This document shows positions 1 to 4,399 of a stretch of DNA of 5,104 nt, piece after piece (the stretch's first letter is position 1; every line of letters starts with the position of its first letter). A program made the position numbers and the translations under genes. Source of the stretch: Acidobacteriota bacterium (lineage in GTDB: Bacteria > Acidobacteriota > Terriglobia > Bryobacterales > JACQDG01); NCBI GenBank assembly GCA_016201185.1, contig JACQDG010000344.1:1-5104 (forward strand), in the 5' to 3' direction. Under the pieces are notes generated by a model. That model saw only the letters and a program-made list of their open reading frames with translations. It was not told the DNA's origin and searched no databases.

Positions 1-389
1 GGCACGTGGTCGCCCTTAGCGGCCACCAGCAGCCGGCAGTGCTGGCAGATAGGCGCGTAGGGGTTGTCGCGGATTTCGCAGCCCGCCACATAGGGCAGCG
101 CCGGATCGAGCAGGCCAGTGAGCTCGCGCAACAACCGGCTCTTGGCCTGGCCGCGCAGCCCCAGCAGGATGAAGTGGTGCCGCGAAAGGATCCCGTTCAC
201 CACTTGCGGAATGACCGTGTCGTCAAAGCCGATAATCCCGGGGAAGAGCGGCTCGCCGCGCTCCATGCGGCAGATCAAGTTCTGTCTCAGCTCATCCTTA
301 ACGGTACGGCAGGTGAGAAGCTGTTCGGTGAATTCGCTGCGGCGCAGTTCGCCGAGCGTGGCAGGCAAGGAAAGGGAAGGGGGGTTCAC
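1..389 (-). CDS. Magnesium chelatase ChlI / MoxR-like AAA+ ATPase, N-terminal part (runs off the left edge)
   Basis: Read on the minus strand from a GTG at 389-387, this frame stays open for 129 codons to the window edge. A Walker A P-loop, GLRGQAKS, lies at residues 77-84. It follows a segment (about 48-75, containing FPGIIGFDDTVIPQVVNGIL) typical of the start of the ATPase domain in ChlI/MoxR-type AAA+ proteins. These use ATP hydrolysis in the cytoplasm to remodel or insert metal into partner proteins, often with a von Willebrand A-domain partner. Cysteines at 104, 115 and 118 (the last two as CQHC) come soon after the P-loop and could be a small metal site, but that is inference. Walker B, the sensors and the arginine finger lie outside the window, so the exact subfamily and substrate are open. 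The start overlaps the stop of the upstream SDR gene as GTGA, and a GGGAG sits 5 nt before it, so translational coupling is likely. I am fairly sure of the AAA+ assignment, not of the role. Confidence 0.8.
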   Translation of the reverse strand, partial: MNPPSLSLPATLGELRRSEFTEQLLTCRTVKDELRQNLICRMERGEPLFPGIIGFDDTVIPQVVNGILSRHHFILLGLRGQAKSRLLRELTGLLDPALPYVAGCEIRDNPYAPICQHCRLLVAAKGDHV

Positions 390-1177
390 AGGTTCTCCCA
401 GTCAAAGACGGGGTGATTCCACTTCGCCCCGCCGTCGATCGTCACCGACTCGCCGTTGATGTAATCGGCGTAATCGGAGCACAGGAACGCCGCCAAGTCA
501 GCCAGTTCCTCATGACGGCCGAAGCGGGCGGCGGGAATCCCTCGGAGGGCGCGGACCTCCGCGTCCGGAGTCAGCCAGAGGCGCGAGCTGGCCCCCTCGG
601 TCGGAAACGAGCCGGGCGCCACGGCGTTCACGCGGATATTGTAGCGTGCCCACTCCACGGCCAGGGTCCGGGTCATGGCCAGCACTCCTGCTTTCGCCGC
701 GCAGGAGTGCACCGTGCCGGGGCTGGCCCCGTCGGCATAGCTGGCCAGAATATTCAGTATGCGCCCGTATTGGCGGCTTTTCATAGGCTCCAGCGCCGCC
801 CGGCTGCAATAGAAAGTGCCGTTCAGCACAATATCCACCACCGCCCGCCACCCGTTGTAACTGAGCTTCTCCGCTTTGCAAAGAAAATTCCCCGCCGCGT
901 TGTTGATGAGGATGTCCAGGCGCCCAAAGTGCTCGACCGTCCGGCGGACCATGTTCTCCACCTGCTCGGGGATACGCACGTCGGTCTCAACAGCCAGTGC
1001 TTCCCCGCCCCGCGCGCGGATTTCAGCACAGGTCGGCTCGAGATGTCCGGCGTCCCGGCTCGCCAGCGCCAGCCGCGCCCCCAGATCGCTGAAGCGCAGC
1101 GCAAAAGCCCGGCCGAGGCCGGTGCCTCCTCCGGTGATGATGGCTACCCGGTCGCGAAAGATCGGTTCTCGAAACAT
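386..1177 (-). CDS. SDR family oxidoreductase, 2,4-dienoyl-CoA reductase (DECR/FadH) type
   Basis: This 263-residue protein is a full-length classical-size short-chain dehydrogenase. The Rossmann dinucleotide motif TGGGTGLG is at 15-22, and Arg41 after the second strand favours NADP(H). NNAAGN (92-97) followed by LSYNGW and DIVLNGTF (115-122) is the signature of 2,4-dienoyl-CoA reductases, which remove the double bond of unsaturated acyl-CoAs so that beta-oxidation can proceed. The usual YxxxK is absent: the position four before Lys162 is Ser158, and a tyrosine (Tyr147) lies 15 residues before the lysine. This is the displaced Tyr/Ser/Lys arrangement I recall for mammalian mitochondrial DECR1. 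Asn119 matches the catalytic Asn. The C-terminal YINGESVTIDGG is also typical. The ATG at 1177 has no good Shine-Dalgarno close by (nearest GAGG about 19 nt upstream). It is the first gene of an operon with the ATPase gene. The SDR call is very secure; the dienoyl-CoA substrate is likely but inferred. Confidence 0.9.
   Translation of the reverse strand: MFREPIFRDRVAIITGGGTGLGRAFALRFSDLGARLALASRDAGHLEPTCAEIRARGGEALAVETDVRIPEQVENMVRRTVEHFGRLDILINNAAGNFLCKAEKLSYNGWRAVVDIVLNGTFYCSRAALEPMKSRQYGRILNILASYADGASPGTVHSCAAKAGVLAMTRTLAVEWARYNIRVNAVAPGSFPTEGASSRLWLTPDAEVRALRGIPAARFGRHEELADLAAFLCSDYADYINGESVTIDGGAKWNHPVFDWENL
395..399 (-). promoter_or_regulatory. Shine-Dalgarno-like GGGAG for the ATPase gene
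   Basis: On the minus strand GGGAG ends 5 nt before the GTG at 389. It lies inside the last codons of the upstream SDR gene. It supports the GTG as start and fits coupled translation across the GTGA overlap. Confidence 0.45.
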
Positions 1178-1229
1178 GCTGTGGAGTTGCGGAGAGCCTC
1201 AGCCCCGCGCGGGCGGTCCGCCAATCCTC

Positions 1230-1235
1230 ATCATA
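1230..1235 (-). promoter_or_regulatory. Candidate -10 element (TATGAT) for the dienoyl-CoA reductase operon
   Basis: On the minus strand TATGAT matches the TATAAT consensus at five of six positions. It would start a transcript near 1223, about 45 nt before the ATG at 1177. The -35 position (AAGAAA at 17-bp spacing) is poor. The element overlaps the left arm of the dyad at 1233-1250. Confidence 0.3.
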
Positions 1236-1250
1236 GCTCCAATGTGCTAT
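1233..1250. promoter_or_regulatory. Imperfect 18-bp dyad between divergent genes, candidate operator
   Basis: The arms are ATAGC and GCTAT, separated by 8 bp. One further complementary pair (C1239-G1244) is present after a mismatch, giving six of seven matched pairs about a centre between 1241 and 1242. The left arm overlaps the candidate minus-strand -10 and the right arm overlaps the candidate plus-strand -10, so a protein bound here could block both promoters. The divergent TrmB-type regulator is the obvious candidate binder. The symmetry might instead come simply from two back-to-back -10 elements sharing GCTAT. Confidence 0.3.
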
Positions 1251-1253
1251 CTT
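1245..1253 (+). promoter_or_regulatory. Candidate extended -10 (TGC-TATCTT) for the TrmB-type regulator
   Basis: A TGn extension precedes TATCTT, which matches TATAAT at four of six positions. Transcription would begin 7 nt downstream, at or next to the GTG at 1260, giving a leaderless mRNA. This agrees with the lack of any Shine-Dalgarno there. No convincing -35 is visible. Confidence 0.3.
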
Positions 1254-1259
1254 TTCTTC

Positions 1260-2057
1260 GTGGACTTGCAGACGCAGCTCCGCCGCCTGCAGCAGATCGG
1301 CCTGAACGCTTACGAGTCCCGTGCCTATCTCACCCTGATCGGCCACCCGCGCTTCAAAGCCTTGGAGCTGGCCGCCCGCGCCCATGTGCCCCGCCAGAAG
1401 ATTTACGAGATTCTGGGTAGCCTAGTGGAAAAGGGATTTGCGCAGGTGGTGCATGGCAAAGCCAAGCTGTTCTCGGCGGTCGAGCCGCAACTGGCGCTGC
1501 AGGGTTACCTGGCGAGAAGGCGCGAGTCGGTGGAACGCGAGTTCGAGGACCGGCGGCGCGTGGCCGAAACACTGGCCGAGGACCTGCACTCGCTTTACCT
1601 CGACGGCAGCCAAGACCGGGGGCCTCTCGACTACCTCCGCATTGTGAACGAGCCCGGCCAGATCGCCGAAGAATACCGCCGTCTGCTCGCTCGCAGCAAT
1701 ACCGAGTACCTGGAGTTTTCCCGCCGGCCCTACGCTGTCGATCCCGTGGACGAGCCCCGCGTGAAGGGAGCGCTCGGCCGCGGCGCTGAATGCCGCCTCA
1801 TTTTCGAGGCGCGCGACCTGGACAGCGGCCACAAGAAGTCCCTGCGCGGGCTAGCCAAGGAAGGCGCCGCTATTCGCATCACCGAAGAGCTTCCCCTGAA
1901 GCTGGCTTTGTTCGACGGCCGCTTCGGCATGATCGCCCTGGTCGACCCGGTCCTCACCCGCCCGCAACTCACCGCCCTGGTCTTCGAGCACGATGCCTTG
2001 AGCCAGGCCCTCCGCCGCCTCTTTCAGGATCACTGGGACCGGGCCGAACCGCTGTGA
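1260..2057 (+). CDS. TrmB-family HTH transcriptional regulator
   Basis: This is a 265-residue DNA-binding regulator. Residues about 5-72 form a winged helix-turn-helix of TrmB type: QIGLNAYESRAYLTL, then ELAARAHVPRQKIYEILGSL as the HTH, then a wing near VHGKAKLFSAVEP. A charged helix rich in Arg and Glu (about 83-112) should form the coiled-coil dimer region. The C-terminal part (about 125-260) resembles the effector/phospholipase-D-like domain of TrmB relatives, including LPLKLALFDGRFGMIALVDP at 211-230. Archaeal TrmB proteins sense sugars; the ligand here is unknown. I chose GTG 1260 because the TrmB domain begins just after it and a -10-like element places a transcript start there. An in-frame ATG at 1242 would add MCYLFF but lies inside the candidate operator; neither start has a Shine-Dalgarno. 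The gene is divergent from the dienoyl-CoA reductase operon and convergent with the oxidoreductase gene. The family call is strong; start and regulon are uncertain. Confidence 0.88.
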   Translation: MDLQTQLRRLQQIGLNAYESRAYLTLIGHPRFKALELAARAHVPRQKIYEILGSLVEKGFAQVVHGKAKLFSAVEPQLALQGYLARRRESVEREFEDRRRVAETLAEDLHSLYLDGSQDRGPLDYLRIVNEPGQIAEEYRRLLARSNTEYLEFSRRPYAVDPVDEPRVKGALGRGAECRLIFEARDLDSGHKKSLRGLAKEGAAIRITEELPLKLALFDGRFGMIALVDPVLTRPQLTALVFEHDALSQALRRLFQDHWDRAEPL

Positions 2058-2064
2058 GCTCCTT

Positions 2065-3228
2065 TCACGCCCGGCCGTAGTCCGGCACCTTCATCCATTT
2101 TCCGCCCTCGCGCGCCGAACGGTCGGCAATGATCCCCGGCGCGGTGAAGGCCAGCGCCTCATAGACGTTCACTGCCGGCCAGCGCTGCTCGATGACGGCC
2201 CGCACGAATTCGTGGGTCAGGAATGTGTGCGAGCCTTTGTGACCGGTCGGGCGCCGCAGCGGCTCGGGCAGCGTCTCCCAATGGGTCTCCCGCTGCCAGG
2301 GCTCCATCTTTTCCGGCCGGCCCACCATGGCCGCCTGCCCGCCGGGCATCGGATCCTGAAATGACATCTCCGTTCCATAGAATGAAGCTCGCTCCGCCCC
2401 TCCCAGGGCGATCGACCAGTGCACGCAGATGCGCGAAGAATTGCCGCCGGAAGTCTTGAACAGGGCCACGGAGTTCACGAAGCGGTTGCCATAGACGTTG
2501 TCGCGCAGGGTCTCGTGGTCTTCTCCCCAGCCGAGCGCGGCCACGTCGCTCAGGCGTTCGCCGATCACTGAGACAACCGGTCCGCTGCAATGCGTGATGT
2601 AGCGCAACGGCGGAAAACCGTAGCGCCAGGTGTGCTTGCCGTCCGGGTCGTACATGAGGTTGGCCTGCTTCGCCCGCCGGCCGCCCAGGTCGTGAAAATA
2701 CTCAGCTTCGGAATAGAAGATCGTCCCGAACTTCCCCTCCTTGTTCCACTGGCGGCAGGTGATGATCTCAGGATGGTAATAGCCGGTCTCGGCCATCATG
2801 TATATGCGGCCGGTCTTCTTCACCGTGTCCAACAGCAACTCGCACTCCTCGAGGTTCATGGCCGCGGGCACGGCGGAAATGACGTGCTTGCCGGCCTTCA
2901 TCGCCACCACGGCATGGGCTACATGGTCCGGGGCCGGGGTGAATACCGCCACGGCCTCCACGTCCTTGTCCTGGATCAACTCGTGCAGCTCATTGTAGGT
3001 GCGGGAGCAGCGGTAGACGGAACTCAGCCGGTCGCGACGGTCCGCCCGCAGGTCGCTCACCGCCACGACTTCGCAATCCGGATGCTCGTGCCACTGGAAG
3101 GAGGTCCCAAATCCGCCTCCCACCACGCCCATCCGCACTTTGCCCCGGGGCTCGGCTCGTAGCAGGGCCGGGGCCCCCAGCACAGAAGCTCCCGCGGCCC
3201 TCAAAAACTTTCTTCGCGATGACAACAT
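2065..3228 (-). CDS. Tat-exported Gfo/Idh/MocA-family oxidoreductase
   Basis: This 387-residue protein begins with a twin-arginine signal (SRRKFL at 4-9, hydrophobic to about 23, cleavage plausibly after LRA at 25), so it is likely exported folded with its cofactor. A Rossmann domain follows: glycine-rich GVVGGGFG at 34-41, and SDL at 58-60, where an acidic residue after the second strand favours NAD(H). The substrate domain includes YITHCSGPVVSVIGE (210-224), whose His213 lies where relatives carry a conserved histidine. Family members oxidise or epimerise sugars and cyclitols or cleave glycosides with NAD(P); the substrate here cannot be read. The EKP motif usual at the end of the Rossmann core reads AVP (119-121), so the conserved lysine is missing. 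The ATG at 3228 is well supported: AAGGAGGG ends 7 nt upstream and the Tat motif starts at residue 4. Only 7 bp separate its stop from that of the convergent regulator. Confidence 0.92.
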   Translation of the reverse strand: MLSSRRKFLRAAGASVLGAPALLRAEPRGKVRMGVVGGGFGTSFQWHEHPDCEVVAVSDLRADRRDRLSSVYRCSRTYNELHELIQDKDVEAVAVFTPAPDHVAHAVVAMKAGKHVISAVPAAMNLEECELLLDTVKKTGRIYMMAETGYYHPEIITCRQWNKEGKFGTIFYSEAEYFHDLGGRRAKQANLMYDPDGKHTWRYGFPPLRYITHCSGPVVSVIGERLSDVAALGWGEDHETLRDNVYGNRFVNSVALFKTSGGNSSRICVHWSIALGGAERASFYGTEMSFQDPMPGGQAAMVGRPEKMEPWQRETHWETLPEPLRRPTGHKGSHTFLTHEFVRAVIEQRWPAVNVYEALAFTAPGIIADRSAREGGKWMKVPDYGRA

Positions 3229-3235
3229 CAGAGTT

Positions 3236-3243
3236 CCCTCCTT
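3236..3243 (-). promoter_or_regulatory. Strong Shine-Dalgarno (AAGGAGGG) for the Gfo/Idh/MocA gene
   Basis: On the minus strand AAGGAGGG ends 7 nt before the ATG at 3228. It fixes that start over longer in-frame upstream alternatives, which would bury the Tat motif. It is the only near-consensus ribosome binding site I see in the window. Confidence 0.8.
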
Positions 3244-3257
3244 TTCAGAGCGTGCAC

Positions 3258-3263
3258 ATCTTA
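3258..3263 (-). promoter_or_regulatory. Weak candidate -10 (TAAGAT) for the Gfo/Idh/MocA gene
   Basis: On the minus strand TAAGAT matches TATAAT at four of six positions, about 29 nt before the start codon. No good -35 is present. It is offered only as the best candidate in the 114-bp divergent spacer. Confidence 0.2.
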
Positions 3264-3308
3264 CCTCATTAGGCCTCGCGTGCAGAAGGCGCCGATCGGG
3301 CATTGCTT

Positions 3309-3317
3309 TGCTACCAT
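3309..3317 (+). promoter_or_regulatory. Weak candidate extended -10 (TGC-TACCAT) for the A24-like gene
   Basis: A TGn extension followed by TACCAT, which matches the consensus at four of six positions. It would start a transcript near 3324, about 19 nt before ATG 3343. It shares the TGn-TAnnnT style with the elements before the regulator and the DsbA-like gene. No -35 is visible. Confidence 0.2.
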
Positions 3318-3342
3318 CAGGCTTGCCCATAGGCATAGCATC

Positions 3343-3741
3343 ATGGAAAGCCTGTTCGGCCTGGGATTTGCGCCCGCCCTGTGGGGTTGGCTGGCGGCCC
3401 TGGGCATTTTCTTTCTGTTTTTCGCCGTGGGCTTCATGGGCGCCGGCGACGGCAAGCTGATGGCGGCGGTAGGCGCCTTTATCGGATGGCCGCAGATCGT
3501 CACGGTGATGGTGCTGGTCGCGGGGCTGGGAGCTGTGGTGGGTCTAGCCTTCTCCTGGTGGCGCGGCGCGCTGCCGCAAGTGCTGGGAAGCACGCGGGGG
3601 CTGCTCGTGGACCTGGTCCGGGGACGCTGGCGAGCTGTGCGGGAGCAGAGCGATTACCGGGCCCCCGGCCGTCTGCGACTCCCCTACGGCGCCGTGATCG
3701 CCGCCGGCACCCTGATATTCTTACTGTTCTATCCGAGATAA
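3343..3741 (+). CDS. A24 prepilin peptidase/CpaA-like membrane protein lacking the N-terminal catalytic half
   Basis: This 132-residue protein matches the second half of an A24 aspartic peptidase (prepilin peptidase, TadV/CpaA), the inner-membrane enzyme that trims type IV or Flp prepilins. It has a hydrophobic segment at about 12-32, the hallmark GAGDGK at 33-38 with Asp36 as the second catalytic aspartate, a second membrane segment at about 45-70, and a polar loop (72-112). It ends with RLPYGAVIAAGTLIFLL (112-128), like the LPYG-x-AI-x-x-G end of CpaA proteins. The first catalytic aspartate, usually in a D-x-x-x-R-x-IPN context about one membrane span earlier, is absent. I looked for it in all three plus-strand frames back to the neighbouring gene and did not find it. 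The ATG at 3343 has no clear ribosome binding site; an in-frame GTG at 3280 would add 21 residues without restoring the motif. It may be a degenerate remnant or a non-proteolytic derivative. Family call good; activity doubtful. Confidence 0.72.
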   Translation: MESLFGLGFAPALWGWLAALGIFFLFFAVGFMGAGDGKLMAAVGAFIGWPQIVTVMVLVAGLGAVVGLAFSWWRGALPQVLGSTRGLLVDLVRGRWRAVREQSDYRAPGRLRLPYGAVIAAGTLIFLLFYPR

Positions 3742-3765
3742 GAAGGCCCTCCTCCGGCGCTCTGC

Positions 3766-3774
3766 TGGTACAAT
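3766..3774 (+). promoter_or_regulatory. Extended -10 promoter (TGG-TACAAT) for the DsbA-like gene
   Basis: TACAAT matches the -10 consensus at five of six positions and is preceded by a TGn extension, which can replace a -35 box; none is visible here. The start would fall near 3781, only about 12 nt before ATG 3793. It gives the DsbA-like gene, and probably the SDR after it, a promoter separate from the A24-like gene. Confidence 0.5.
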
Positions 3775-3778
3775 TGGC

Positions 3779-3784
3779 AAAGGG
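3779..3784 (+). promoter_or_regulatory. Shine-Dalgarno-like AAAGGG for the DsbA-like gene
   Basis: AAAGGG ends 8 nt before the ATG at 3793. It is moderate in strength and lies right at the predicted transcript start, so on the short mRNA it may be only partly present. Confidence 0.4.
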
Positions 3785-3792
3785 TTAAACAC

Positions 3793-4386
3793 ATGAGGAC
3801 GACGGGCTGGCAACTCCTTCCGGGAATCCTGGCGCTGCTTTACCTGTCCACAGCGCAGGCGGGAGACAAAAACGGCCTTCCCGTCGAGGGCAACCCCATG
3901 AGCACAGTGAAGGTCATTGTCTTTGAAGACCTGCAGTGCCCCGACTGCGCCGCTTTCCGGCGCATGACCGACGAGCAACTTCTCCCCCGCTACGGCGCCC
4001 GTATTGCCGTCATCCACAAAGATTTTCCCCTCGCTAAGCACGCTTGGGCCCGGCAGGCAGCCGTGGCCGGACGGTATTTCGTCTCGCTAAGTCCTGAGTT
4101 AGGTGTGCGTTACCGCCAGCACATCATGTCGCACATTAAGGAGACCACGCCGGAGAATTTCCGAGAAAAGCTGGCCGAGTTCGCCCGCGGCCAAGGAGTG
4201 AATCCGGAAGCAGCGTTGAAGGCCCTGGACAATCCCGAACTGGCGGCCCTGGTCGAGCGGGACGTGCAGGAAGGCGTGGCGCGGGGCGTGGTCAAAACGC
4301 CGACCGTCTACGTCAACGGCCACCCGTTCGTCGAGACGTTCACTTTTGAAGAGTTAGCAGCGGCCATCGACCAGGCGCACCCGTAG
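3793..4386 (+). CDS. Secreted DsbA-family thioredoxin-fold protein (CPDC)
   Basis: This 197-residue protein has a signal peptide (hydrophobic LLPGILALLYL at 8-18, predicted cleavage after AQA at 23), so it acts outside the cytoplasmic membrane. The thioredoxin fold begins at about 37 with STVKVIVFEDLQCPDC. The redox motif is C49-P-D-C52, and the cis-proline loop is TPT (169-171) before VYVNGHPF. The helical insertion between them (about 82-160) marks the DsbA-like or Thioredoxin_4 type. Such proteins make, reduce or isomerise disulfides in exported proteins, or act as thiol reductases; CPDC differs from the CPHC of E. coli DsbA, so the direction of the reaction cannot be read. No partner such as DsbB or VKOR is in the window. 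It has its own extended -10 promoter in the 51-bp gap after the A24-like gene, and the SDR gene begins 13 bp after its stop. All key residues are present; the family call is firm. Confidence 0.9.
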   Translation: MRTTGWQLLPGILALLYLSTAQAGDKNGLPVEGNPMSTVKVIVFEDLQCPDCAAFRRMTDEQLLPRYGARIAVIHKDFPLAKHAWARQAAVAGRYFVSLSPELGVRYRQHIMSHIKETTPENFREKLAEFARGQGVNPEAALKALDNPELAALVERDVQEGVARGVVKTPTVYVNGHPFVETFTFEELAAAIDQAHP

Positions 4387-4399
4387 CATTAGTAGCTCT

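Noticed and set aside
1212..1222. Perfect 11-bp palindrome GGCGGTCCGCC in the divergent spacer, as an operator.
   Set aside because: Five-base arms of G and C are expected by chance several times in GC-rich sequence of this length, and it does not overlap a promoter element well.
876..1259. Possible N-terminal extension of the TrmB-type regulator, since its frame stays open upstream to 876.
   Set aside because: The extension is low-complexity Arg/Pro/Ser-rich sequence antisense to the dienoyl-CoA reductase gene, and the TrmB domain begins right after 1260.
2042..2076. Bidirectional intrinsic terminator between the convergent genes (GGCCG/CGGCC outer arms, GTGA/TCAC inner arms).
   Set aside because: The stem is interrupted by many unpaired bases and no T-run follows on either strand.
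2590..3162. A 190-codon plus-strand open frame opposite the Gfo/Idh/MocA gene.
   Set aside because: It is antisense to a well-supported gene, has no recognisable motif and no ribosome binding site.
3229..3336. Longer start for the Gfo/Idh/MocA gene on the minus strand, at 3336.
   Set aside because: It would place 36 residues before the Tat motif, and the strong AAGGAGGG site points to ATG 3228.
3223..3342. Frameshifted first half of the A24 peptidase upstream of 3343.
   Set aside because: None of the three plus-strand frames contains the D-x-x-x-R-x-IPN motif or a membrane segment, so there is no evidence of a frameshift.
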